Below are positions 7,360 to 14,692 of a stretch of DNA of 18,916 nt, one piece after another. This DNA is from Terrimonas_A sp040509495. Lineage in GTDB: Bacteria; Bacteroidota; Bacteroidia; Chitinophagales; Chitinophagaceae. The notes beneath the pieces were generated by a model. It was given only the letters and a program-made list of their open reading frames with translations, was not told the origin of the DNA and made no database searches. Location: positions 1 to 18,916 of the forward strand of contig JBEVKW010000093.1 in the NCBI GenBank assembly GCA_040509495.1. Reading direction: 5' to 3'. How positions within the stretch are numbered: the stretch's first letter is position 1; each line of letters opens with the position of its first letter. The translations under genes and the position numbers were made by a program.

Positions 7360-8111
7360 GTCTTTGCCGCTTTCATCCTCAATCTCACATAATCCGCCCA
7401 CCAGTTTCCTTGCCGGTAGTGCGTGGGCCTCAGTATTTCAACGGCGCGGTTGATGATCTTTTCAGTGGTTGGGGCCGGGAGGTGTTTGAAGAAGAATGAT
7501 GCAAACATGTTGAACCAGTTCTTCATCCCGTCTTCACCATCCAGTTTAGTGTCCCGCTGGAAATACAAAGATTGCTGGATAGAAAAGCCCTGTTTTTCCA
7601 ATAGCGCCGCATACGTGGCCACTGAAGGAAAATACCAGTGATCTGTTAATTCAGTGATGCCTTCCTCTTTTGCGGCAGTTTGTAATGCCTCTACTAATGA
7701 TCGTACATTATGCTGGCCGCCCATTTCAAAAACAAAACGACCGCCGGGTTTCAGACTGTTCCATACATTTTTCAATGTTGCTGGTTGGTCTGCGATCCAG
7801 TGTAAGGTTGCATTAGAGAAGACGGCATCAAACTTTTCTTCAAAAGAAAAATCAGTAGCATCTTTTACAAAGAACTCGATCGAAGGGTAGGAGGCTTTTG
7901 CTTTTTCGATCATCTCTGCAGATGCATCGATACCGGTTACGGCTGTTCCAAACCCTGCTATATCATTTGCCAGTTTACCAGTTCCGCAACCCAGGTCAAG
8001 GATCGCTTCACCAGCTGATGGTTGCAGCCAATCGATAAGCGCTTCTCCATATTGTGATACGAAGGCGTGCTTGTTATCGTAGAGGCTGGCGTTCCATTTG
8101 ATCTCTGGCAT
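7353..8111 (-). CDS. Class I SAM-dependent methyltransferase, trans-aconitate methyltransferase-like
   Basis: The 252 residues show a Rossmann-fold methyltransferase: motif I ILDLGCGTGKLANDIAGFG (38-56), motif II VTGIDASAEMIEKAK, then DATDFSFEEKFDAVFSNATLHW and the motif near KPGGRFVFEMGG. The N-terminal WNASLYDNKHAFVSQYGEALIDWL and the SNATLHW segment resemble the Tam (trans-aconitate methyltransferase) group, which methylates carboxylates of small acids. I cannot fix the substrate. Its position between leuC and leuD suggests a link to isopropylmalate or an inhibitory aconitate-like acid, but this is inference. It could also be a passenger gene. Upstream lies the perfect 31-bp inverted repeat. 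Confidence 0.85.
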   Translation of the reverse strand: MPEIKWNASLYDNKHAFVSQYGEALIDWLQPSAGEAILDLGCGTGKLANDIAGFGTAVTGIDASAEMIEKAKASYPSIEFFVKDATDFSFEEKFDAVFSNATLHWIADQPATLKNVWNSLKPGGRFVFEMGGQHNVRSLVEALQTAAKEEGITELTDHWYFPSVATYAALLEKQGFSIQQSLYFQRDTKLDGEDGMKNWFNMFASFFFKHLPAPTTEKIINRAVEILRPTHYRQGNWWADYVRLRMKAAKTV

Positions 8112-8117
8112 GATGTT

Positions 8118-8230
8118 AATTCAAAAGTCAAAATTAAAAAGTAAAAAATCCTGGGTCGAAATGTCAAACTCAAAATGTATCGCCTGTTTTCAGAGGCGTT
8201 TTTTTACTTTTTAATTTTGACTTTTGAATT
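8118..8230. repeat. Perfect 31-bp AT-rich inverted repeat, leuC-methyltransferase gap
   Basis: Arm 8118-8148 and arm 8200-8230 are exact reverse complements over 31 bp around a 51-bp loop. The arm reads AATTCAAAAGTCAAAATTAA and then AAAGTAAAAAA. This is the best copy of the family. Arm two contains the leuC stop codon and encodes LeuC residues 465-469; arm one ends 6 bp before the methyltransferase ATG. In the transcript it would form a long A-U hairpin between the two genes. Confidence 0.92.
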
Positions 8231-9620
8231 TCAGTTCCTCGCGGATATCTCCGACTTCGCCAGTTATCGCAGCTAACGCAGCTGTCAACGGAGATGCGAG
8301 GAACGTTCTCGCATTTGGTCCCTGTCTTCCTTCAAAGTTTCTGTTGGAAGTAGAGATGCAATATTTCCCGGCAGGGATCTTGTCTTCGTTCATACCAAGG
8401 CATGCGCTGCAGCCTGGCTGACGAAGCATGAAACCTGCTTCTTCAAATATTTTGTCGATACCTTCTTCGATCGCTTGTTTTTCTACCTGCTTGCTGCCAG
8501 GAACGATCCATACTTCCACATCCTTCGCTTTTCGTTTTCCTTTTACGAAGGAAGCGACCATGCGGAGGTCTTCGATGCGGGAGTTGGTGCAGCTGCCGAT
8601 AAATACGTAATCGACTTTCTTTCCTTTGATATTGGCACCTGCTTCAAGGCCCATGTAGTTGATCGCTTTCTCAAAAGAGAGTTTTTCTTTTTCGTCGATC
8701 TCATTGAGTGACGGAACATGGCCGGTTACGCCAACACCCATACCGGGGTTGGTCCCATAGGTGATCATCGGCTCGATGTCTGCCGCGTCGATGTTCACTT
8801 CTGCATCAAACTTCGCGTCCTTGTCTGTGTATAATGTTTTCCAGTAAGCCAGTTTCTCTTCCCATTCTTTTCCCTGCGGAGCAAACTTGCGACCTTTTAC
8901 ATATTCGAAGGTTGTTTCATCCGGAGCGATCATACCGCAACGCGCGCCCATTTCGATGCTCATATTGCAGATGGTCATGCGTGCTTCCATGGATAGTGCA
9001 CGGATCGCAGAGCCGGCAAATTCAACAGCATAGCCTGTTGCGCCGCTGGCTGATATTTTAGAGAGAATATAGAGAACGATGTCTTTGCTGACAACGCCTT
9101 CATTCAATGTTCCTTCCACGTTGATGCGCATCAGCTTTGGTTTGCTTTGCATCAAACATTGTGTAGCCAGCACCATTTCCACTTCGCTGGTACCGATACC
9201 GAAAGCGATGCTTCCGAAGGCGCCGTGGGTGGAAGTATGGCTATCACCACAAACCATGGTCATGCCTGGTTGTGTGAAACCTAATTCTGGTCCGATCACG
9301 TGAACGATACCCTGGTAAGGGTGGCCAAGACCATACAGTTCGATACCATGTTCAGCGCAATTCTTTTTCAGTGCTTCAACCTGTAAGCGCGAAAGCTCTT
9401 CTTTGATAGGAAGATGCTGGTTGAGGGTGGGAACGTTGTGGTCAGCCGTTGCCACCACTTGTTTCGGACGGAAAACTTTGATGCCTCGCGCATTCAGTCC
9501 GTTGAATGCTTGCGGGCTGGTTACTTCATGGATAAAATGTGTATCAATATAAAAAACGGAAGGGCCACCGTCAATGGTCTTGACAACGTGCTTGTCCCAG
9601 ATCTTTTCAAATAATGTCAT
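8211..9620 (-). CDS. leuC: 3-isopropylmalate dehydratase large subunit
   Basis: LeuC is the [4Fe-4S] aconitase-family subunit of isopropylmalate isomerase. The 469 residues match E. coli LeuC in length. The cluster ligands are C344 (IGSCTNSRIEDLR), C404 and C407 (QPGCSACLGMNED). VCGDSHTSTHGAFGSIAFGIG (123-143) is the family's substrate-site stretch. The C-terminal end FKSQN is coded by the arm of an intergenic repeat, so the natural end of the protein seems to have been rewritten by the repeat. It follows leuA after 124 bp that hold a GCGAA-type inverted repeat. Confidence 0.97.
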   Translation of the reverse strand: MTLFEKIWDKHVVKTIDGGPSVFYIDTHFIHEVTSPQAFNGLNARGIKVFRPKQVVATADHNVPTLNQHLPIKEELSRLQVEALKKNCAEHGIELYGLGHPYQGIVHVIGPELGFTQPGMTMVCGDSHTSTHGAFGSIAFGIGTSEVEMVLATQCLMQSKPKLMRINVEGTLNEGVVSKDIVLYILSKISASGATGYAVEFAGSAIRALSMEARMTICNMSIEMGARCGMIAPDETTFEYVKGRKFAPQGKEWEEKLAYWKTLYTDKDAKFDAEVNIDAADIEPMITYGTNPGMGVGVTGHVPSLNEIDEKEKLSFEKAINYMGLEAGANIKGKKVDYVFIGSCTNSRIEDLRMVASFVKGKRKAKDVEVWIVPGSKQVEKQAIEEGIDKIFEEAGFMLRQPGCSACLGMNEDKIPAGKYCISTSNRNFEGRQGPNARTFLASPLTAALAAITGEVGDIREELKFKSQN

Positions 9621-9640
9621 AAAACGCGAATTGGATCACA

Positions 9641-9740
9641 AATGGCCGCGAAAGATCGCGAATAGAGTCTGTTAATATGGATCAGTTTGAATGGCGGTGA
9701 ATGAACGGGAGAAATCTATTCGCGATCATTCGCGGCCATT
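9641..9740. repeat. GCGAA-rich 25-bp inverted repeat in the leuA-leuC gap
   Basis: The arm starting AATGGCCGCGAAAGATCGCG (9641-9666) is mirrored by 9715-9740 with one mismatch in about 25 bp; the loop is about 48 bp. The words differ wholly from the AT-rich family, but the design (25-30 bp arms, loop near 50 bp, placed directly after a stop codon) is the same. A partial GCGAA word also occurs at 9624-9630. Confidence 0.88.
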
Positions 9741-9744
9741 GGTG

Positions 9745-10917
9745 TTAGTTGGAAACGACCGTCGCTTCATAGACTGCTGCTAATTCGCGTAAGTCGGTGT
9801 CTTCGACTTCTTTTTTGCTGTCTGCCACTTTCAGGAATTCTGTATAAAGAACGTCGATATCATTACGGTTGAACTGATGACCGAGTTTCTGGAAGCGGTG
9901 TGCGAGTGCAGAACGTCCGCTGCGTGCAGTAAGAACGATCTTGGATCCATCAGCACCAACTTCTTCGGGAGCGATGATCTCATAGGTCTGCGCATCTTTC
10001 AGGAATCCGTCCTGGTGGATACCGGATGAGTGAGAGAAGGCATTGGCGCCAACGATGGCTTTATTAGCCTGAACCGGCATACGCATAGTTTCAGATACCA
10101 GGCGGCTCATCGGGTTCAGTTCCTTTGTGTTCACACCTGTATAGAAACCAAGTGTTTGCTGATGTTGTTTCAGCACCATCACCACTTCTTCGAGAGAAGT
10201 GTTACCGGCTCTTTCACCGAGACCGTTGATCGTACATTCGATCTGGCGTGCACCGGCGATCACACCTGCGATAGAATTGGCAGTTGCGAGACCCAGGTCA
10301 TTATGACAATGACAGCTGATAATCGCTTTATCGATGTTTGGAACGTTGTTGATCAGGTAAGCTATCTTTTCGCCATACTGATGTGGCAGGCAATAGCCTG
10401 TAGTATCAGGAATGTTCACGACAGTTGCACCGGCAGCGATCACCGCTTCCACCACGCGTGCGAGGTATTCGTTTTCTGTGCGGCCTGCATCTTCTGCATA
10501 GAATTCTACATCATCCACAAAATTCTTTGCCCATTTCACACACTGAGCAGCACGCTCCAGAATGTCTTCACGGGTCGAGTTGAATTTTGATTTGATATGG
10601 AAATCGGATGTGCCGATACCTGTATGTATACGTGGTCTTTTCGCATGCTTGAGAGCGGCAGCAGCTGATTCGATATCTTTCAGAACCGCGCGGCTCAATC
10701 CACAAACAGTGGTTTCCTTAATCACTTTGGAGATCTCCTGTACTGATTCAAAGTCGCCAGGCGAAGAGATCGGAAATCCTGCTTCGATGATATCAACCCC
10801 CAGGTTTTCCAACGCAAGGGCCAGTTCGATCTTTTCCTTTGTGTTGAGTTTGCAGCCAGGTACCTGCTCGCCATCGCGGAGCGTGGTATCGAAGATGTGG
10901 ATTTTTCCGTCAGCCAT
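9745..10917 (-). CDS. leuA: 2-isopropylmalate synthase, short form without the C-terminal regulatory domain
   Basis: LeuA condenses acetyl-CoA with 2-oxoisovalerate, the committed step to leucine. The 390 residues contain the complete HMGL-like TIM barrel: FDTTLRDGEQVPG (9-21) with the catalytic R14 and metal ligand D15, SCHCHNDLGLATANS with metal ligands H203 and H205, and NGLGERAGNTSLEEVVM (231-247). The subdomain with SSGIHQDGFLKD follows. E. coli LeuA has about 520 residues; the missing part is the C-terminal leucine-binding domain. The stop is followed at once by an intergenic repeat and no remnant of the domain is visible, so this is a natural short form. Citramalate synthase is an alternative, but the leuCDB context favours LeuA. 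It is the first gene of the cluster. Confidence 0.93.
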   Translation of the reverse strand: MADGKIHIFDTTLRDGEQVPGCKLNTKEKIELALALENLGVDIIEAGFPISSPGDFESVQEISKVIKETTVCGLSRAVLKDIESAAAALKHAKRPRIHTGIGTSDFHIKSKFNSTREDILERAAQCVKWAKNFVDDVEFYAEDAGRTENEYLARVVEAVIAAGATVVNIPDTTGYCLPHQYGEKIAYLINNVPNIDKAIISCHCHNDLGLATANSIAGVIAGARQIECTINGLGERAGNTSLEEVVMVLKQHQQTLGFYTGVNTKELNPMSRLVSETMRMPVQANKAIVGANAFSHSSGIHQDGFLKDAQTYEIIAPEEVGADGSKIVLTARSGRSALAHRFQKLGHQFNRNDIDVLYTEFLKVADSKKEVEDTDLRELAAVYEATVVSN

Positions 10918-11120
10918 AATTAATTGATATATTGGAGGGTGATTAAATTTTCTGCTGCCTATTTTTGTGTTCCATATCTGAAAAATAGACAGCGGTCTAC
11001 TAAAATACCATTGTTATACGGCCCGGGAAAGCCAAAATTGCCAATCTTTTACACTGCTTAATCCGATGAAAATCGGCTGAAACGCTTGCCAGTAAAGGAT
11101 TCTAAAATATTCAAATTACG
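10918..11120. other. Divergent intergenic region between leuA and the 518-residue gene
   Basis: These 203 bp hold both promoters in principle. On the plus strand TATTTTTG (10960-10967) matches the TAnnTTTG core, but no -33 box at proper spacing is seen. On the minus strand only near-matches occur (for example TATTTTAG). Two small dyads are visible: TAGAC-AGCG-GTCTA near 10986 and CCGAT-GAAA-ATCGG at 11063-11076. There is no leucine-rich leader peptide and no terminator in front of leuA. Confidence 0.5.
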
Positions 11121-12677
11121 ATGCCCAACCGCTCAACAGACGCGTTGTTTCAACTGGTGAAATCGCTCGAAAAGTCTGAAAAACGCAATTTCAAACTATT
11201 CGTTAAGCGAAATTCGTCTAATGATTCATTGAAAACCATTCAGTTATTCGATGCACTGGATAAGATGAGCGATTATGACGAACCCCAGCTACTCAAAAAA
11301 AATCAGTCGATCACGAAAACCCAGCTTTCGAATATTAAAGCAGCGCTTTATAAACAGATATTGTCCTCGCTTCGGATCATAAAAGATGAGAATAATATTG
11401 ATATTCAATTACATGAGCTGATGGATCATGCCCGGATCCTGTTTAATAAAGGACTTTACCTTCAAAGTCTGAAAGTGCTGAAACACCTGAAGGATATTGC
11501 CAAGCAACATAACCAGATCACTTACCTGGAGCAGGTCTTATTCTTTGAGAAAAAAATCGAGACTTTATATATTACCCGCAGCATGCGGAACCGGGCCGAC
11601 CAGCTAAGCCAGGAGTCCGATGAAGTGACGGAGGCGATCGTCCTCGTGAACCGGCTTTCTAACCTGGCTTTACAATTATACAGCTGGTATATCCAGCATG
11701 GTCATGCGCGGAATGAACAGGATTTCCGCAGTATACAGTTGTTTTTTCAAACCCATCTGCCGGCCAATACATCAGCGGCAACTGGATTTTATGAGAAATT
11801 ATACCTGTATCAGAGTTATTGCTGGTATGCATTCATCCGCCTCGACTTCCTTCAGTACTACCGGAATTGCCAGAAATGGGTCGATCTGTTTGAGAAGTAC
11901 CCCAACATGATGACCTTTGAAACGGCGAGCTACATCAAAGCGATGCACAACCTGATGGGCGCGCATTTTGATCTGCTGAACCATGAGAAACTCGCGGAGA
12001 CCATCAAAACTTTTGAACAGTTCACCCGGGGAAAACTGGTAGCTCAGAATGACAATAACCGGATCCTCTCTTACCAGTATTTATATACAGCAAGGATCAA
12101 CCTGTACTTTTTGCAGGGAACGTTTGATAAAGGCCTGAAAATGGTGCCGCACCTGGAAGAAATGCTGAAGGAATACGGGATCTATCTCGACCTTCATCGC
12201 GTGCTGGTTTTCTATTACAAGATCGCCTGCCTTTATTTCGGAAGCGGGGATAATGAAAAGGCGATCGATTACCTGAACCGGATCATCAACCAGAAGGCCG
12301 ATCTGCGGGAAGATCTTCAGTGTTACGCACGTTTGCTCCACCTGATCGCGCATTACGAACTGGGAAATTTCGACCTGCTCGAATACCTGATCAAATCGGT
12401 TTACCGCTACATGGCAAAAATGCAGAATTTGAGTAAGGTGGAGGAAGAGATGTTCGCATTCCTCAGGCGATCGTTCCGGGTGGGAGCCCATGCGCTGAAA
12501 CCGGAATTTCAGAAATTATTGGGAAAGTTGAAGAAGTATGAAGGTAACCCGTTGGAAACAAGGGCATTCGCTTACCTGGATGTTATCTCGTGGCTGGAAA
12601 GTAAGATTCATAATGTGAACGTGCAGGACGTTATAAGGGAAAAATACAAAACGAAGAGGAAGCCGCTGCGCAGCTAG
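11121..12677 (+). CDS. Conserved hypothetical protein, all-helical with TPR-like character
   Basis: I do not recognise a named family. The 518 residues have no signal peptide and no membrane segment, so it is probably cytoplasmic. The N-terminus (MPNRSTDALFQLVKSLEKSEKRNF) is rich in Lys and Ser and looks like a short helical domain to about residue 95. The remainder is a series of amphipathic helices with many Tyr, Leu and Phe residues and TPR-like pieces, for example GLYLQSLKVLKHLKDIAKQH and FGSGDNEKAIDYLNRIINQ. Such arrays usually serve protein binding. It is divergent from leuA and stands alone, with 64 bp to the lipoprotein gene. No enzyme motif was found. Base composition resembles the neighbours. 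Confidence 0.85.
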   Translation: MPNRSTDALFQLVKSLEKSEKRNFKLFVKRNSSNDSLKTIQLFDALDKMSDYDEPQLLKKNQSITKTQLSNIKAALYKQILSSLRIIKDENNIDIQLHELMDHARILFNKGLYLQSLKVLKHLKDIAKQHNQITYLEQVLFFEKKIETLYITRSMRNRADQLSQESDEVTEAIVLVNRLSNLALQLYSWYIQHGHARNEQDFRSIQLFFQTHLPANTSAATGFYEKLYLYQSYCWYAFIRLDFLQYYRNCQKWVDLFEKYPNMMTFETASYIKAMHNLMGAHFDLLNHEKLAETIKTFEQFTRGKLVAQNDNNRILSYQYLYTARINLYFLQGTFDKGLKMVPHLEEMLKEYGIYLDLHRVLVFYYKIACLYFGSGDNEKAIDYLNRIINQKADLREDLQCYARLLHLIAHYELGNFDLLEYLIKSVYRYMAKMQNLSKVEEEMFAFLRRSFRVGAHALKPEFQKLLGKLKKYEGNPLETRAFAYLDVISWLESKIHNVNVQDVIREKYKTKRKPLRS

Positions 12678-12741
12678 GCGATCACCGGCTGGATAAATGA
12701 TGGCGCTGATTTTGACATAAAGGATCTAAACGGGATTTAAT

Positions 12742-13158
12742 ATGAAATGGAGTTTTATCTTTTTTGCGGGACTCATCTTAACCGCCTGCAACAATGCAGC
12801 AGATCCGGAGAACGAGGTTAACACGGATTCATTGCAAAAAGCTGTATCAGACACTGAATATATCGCACCGGTCAAGGATACTTCGCATGCGGCTTCCGGA
12901 AACTGGCGGGATTCCCTGATCGTTGATTATATAAACACTACGCGGAATCCGTTGGTGAAAGTTACGCGGGAAGGAGGGGGAAAGCTGGAATGGATGAATG
13001 ATGGACTCCAGAAGCGGGAGGGGGTGGTGTATTACAGGTATCAGTTGGGTCATTCATCGGAGAATAAATTCAATACGGATGCCTGGCTGTATATAGATAC
13101 GGCAAAACGAAAGCTGTATGAGTATGATCTTGTGGAAGATAAGTTGATTTCTAAGTGA
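12742..13158 (+). CDS. Small predicted lipoprotein of unknown function
   Basis: The 138 residues begin with MKWSFIFFAGLILTACNNAA, a lipoprotein signal peptide with lipobox L13-T14-A15-C16; the mature part should be anchored to a membrane by C16. After an acidic linker the domain (about 45-138) is polar, with DSLIVDYINTTRNPLVKV and a YYRYQLGH stretch, compatible with a small beta-rich fold. I know no homologous function. It lies 64 bp after the helical gene, with no clear promoter, and is followed by a GC-rich palindrome. Confidence 0.8.
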   Translation: MKWSFIFFAGLILTACNNAADPENEVNTDSLQKAVSDTEYIAPVKDTSHAASGNWRDSLIVDYINTTRNPLVKVTREGGGKLEWMNDGLQKREGVVYYRYQLGHSSENKFNTDAWLYIDTAKRKLYEYDLVEDKLISK

Positions 13159-13163
13159 TTGGT

Positions 13164-13291
13164 TGGCGTGTAAGGAACGCGGCGGACGCGGCGAACCGCG
13201 GCGAGCGCAACGAAATACAATAATATTCTTCGGCTGTTTTCGCAGCGTCCGCTGCGGTTCGCCGTGTCCGCCGCGTTCCTATACGCCAGTC
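13164..13291. repeat. GC-rich inverted repeat with ~40-bp arms
   Basis: Arm one (13164 to about 13205, TTGGCGTGTAAGGAACGCGG and on) is mirrored by arm two (about 13246-13290) with a few mismatches and one indel. The inner part contains CGGCGAACCGC words. The right end reads TACGCCAGTC (13282-13291), a flank also present at the right ends of two other palindromes in this window. It starts 5 bp after the lipoprotein stop codon and is much richer in GC than the surrounding genes. Confidence 0.88.
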
Positions 13292-13346
13292 CACAATTTT
13301 AACGCCCAATGTGAATATTTTCCGCTCAACAAACCTATTTCATCCG

Positions 13347-13354
13347 TACCTTTG
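13347..13354 (+). promoter_or_regulatory. Promoter -7 box of carA
   Basis: TACCTTTG matches TAnnTTTG exactly and lies 36 bp before the carA ATG, which puts the start of transcription near 13361. No good -33 TTTG is seen at the expected distance. Confidence 0.55.
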
Positions 13355-13390
13355 CGCGATTTGTTTAACAGGTAACCCCCTCATAAATTA

Positions 13391-14491
13391 ATGGCAGCAA
13401 CACAATTACCCGCAATTTTAGTACTGGCCGACGGCACCGTCGCACATGGTAAAGCATTTGGCGCAATTGGCACCACCACTGGCGAGATCTGTTTCAATAC
13501 CGGTATGACCGGATACCAGGAAGTGTTCACCGATCCAAGTTACTATGGTCAGATCCTGATCATGAATAGTGTACATGTGGGTAATTATGGCGTGAAAGAC
13601 GCAGATATTGAGTCTGACGGTGTAAAGATCCGTGGCCTTATCGGTCGTAATCTGGAAGAAACCTATTCACGCAAATTGGCAAATGGTTCACTCGAAGATT
13701 ATCTTAAAGCGAACAATATCGTATCGATCGAAGGCGTAGATACAAGATCACTTGTGGCACACGTCCGCACCAAAGGTGCCATGAACTGCATCATTTCTTC
13801 AGAAACCACTGATGTGGAAGAACTGAAAAAGAAACTGGCCGCTACCCCGGATATGGATGGACTGGAACTGGCTTCCGTAGTCAGTACAAAACAACCTTAT
13901 GAAATGGGTGATAAGAATTCCCCTGTGCGTATCGCGGTGATGGACTACGGTGTAAAACAGCATATTCTTCATTGCATGGTTGATCGCGGTGCTTACGTAA
14001 AAGTATTCCCGGCAAAAACCGATTTGAAGGAAGTGAATGAATTTAATCCTAACGGATATTTCATCTCAAATGGCCCTGGCGATCCTTCTGCGATGGACTA
14101 TGCGATCACTACGGTAAAAGACATTTTGAAAGAAGAAAAGCCGGTGTTCGGGATCTGTCTTGGTCACCAGTTGCTGGCACTTGCCAATGGCATTCCTACT
14201 TTCAAAATGCATCATGGTCACAGAGGCTTGAACCACCCGGTGAAAAACCTTGTTACGGGCCGTTCGGAGATCACTACACAGAACCACGGTTTTGGTGTTG
14301 ATCCGGAAGCGGTGAAGAAAGCGGATCATATTGAGATCACACACGTGAACCTGAATGATCAATCGATCGAAGGGATCCGTGTAAAAGGTAAGCCAGCTTT
14401 CTCTGTGCAATATCACCCCGAAAGCACTCCAGGGCCGCACGATAGCCGTTACCTGTTTGATGAGTTCATCGACATGATCAAAGCTTCGTAA
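13391..14491 (+). CDS. carA: Carbamoyl-phosphate synthase small (glutaminase) subunit
   Basis: CarA releases ammonia from glutamine for carbamoyl phosphate synthesis, which feeds pyrimidines and arginine. The 366 residues show the N-terminal CPSase small-chain domain (1-150, with FNTGMTGYQEVFTDPSYYGQ) and the class I glutamine amidotransferase domain with nucleophile C256 in FGICLGHQLLALANG. H342 and E344 in SVQYHPESTPGPHDS complete the triad. Length and motifs are normal. It has its own promoter and terminator; carB is not next to it in this window, so the partner subunit must be elsewhere. The first codon follows an AU-rich leader without Shine-Dalgarno sequence. Confidence 0.97.
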   Translation: MAATQLPAILVLADGTVAHGKAFGAIGTTTGEICFNTGMTGYQEVFTDPSYYGQILIMNSVHVGNYGVKDADIESDGVKIRGLIGRNLEETYSRKLANGSLEDYLKANNIVSIEGVDTRSLVAHVRTKGAMNCIISSETTDVEELKKKLAATPDMDGLELASVVSTKQPYEMGDKNSPVRIAVMDYGVKQHILHCMVDRGAYVKVFPAKTDLKEVNEFNPNGYFISNGPGDPSAMDYAITTVKDILKEEKPVFGICLGHQLLALANGIPTFKMHHGHRGLNHPVKNLVTGRSEITTQNHGFGVDPEAVKKADHIEITHVNLNDQSIEGIRVKGKPAFSVQYHPESTPGPHDSRYLFDEFIDMIKAS

Positions 14492-14512
14492 AATAAATAT
14501 CTTAGAATAAAG

Positions 14513-14552
14513 AACCCCGGGAATATGAGTGATCATTGACCGGGGTTTTTTA
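14513..14552 (+). terminator. Intrinsic terminator of carA
   Basis: AACCCCGG (14513-14520) pairs with CCGGGGTT (14540-14547) and is followed by a T tract to 14551. The loop of 19 nt is longish. It lies 21 bp after the carA stop, which makes carA a single-gene transcript. Confidence 0.85.
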
Positions 14553-14568
14553 TTGGCTGGTTGGGATA

Positions 14569-14669
14569 GAAGTATTGCAAAGTATCCAAAGGAAATGCAA
14601 AGCACGCAAAGGCTTTCTTGGCAATCTTTGCGCGTTCCGGGCGACCTTTCCGTACTCATTACGCCAGTC
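14569..14669. repeat. Degenerate GCAAAG palindrome with TACGCCAGTC flank
   Basis: GCAAAG words (14577-14582, 14597-14602, 14607-14612 region) oppose CTTTGCGC and CCTTTCCGTACT words on the right (14626-14655). Pairing is poor compared with the copy at 16681, but the right end CGTACTCATTACGCCAGTC has the same layout as that copy. It lies between the carA terminator and the next gene. Confidence 0.55.
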
Positions 14670-14692
14670 AAATTACCTTATCTTAGTCCCTC

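Noticed and set aside
8181..8205. Plus-strand terminator CGCCT/AGGCG plus T tract
   Set aside because: No plus-strand gene ends here, and on the operon strand no T tract follows; it is part of the repeat loop.
597..8230. CRISPR array from the recurring AT-rich repeats
   Set aside because: The copies are kilobases apart, in gene gaps and in inverted pairs, with no regular spacers and no cas genes.
10943..10975. Possible leader peptide MEHKNRQQKI in front of leuA
   Set aside because: It has no leucine codons and no terminator follows, so it gives no attenuator.
13163..13375. 70-codon open frame after the lipoprotein gene
   Set aside because: It runs through the GC-rich palindrome, is Arg/Gly-rich and overlaps the carA promoter.
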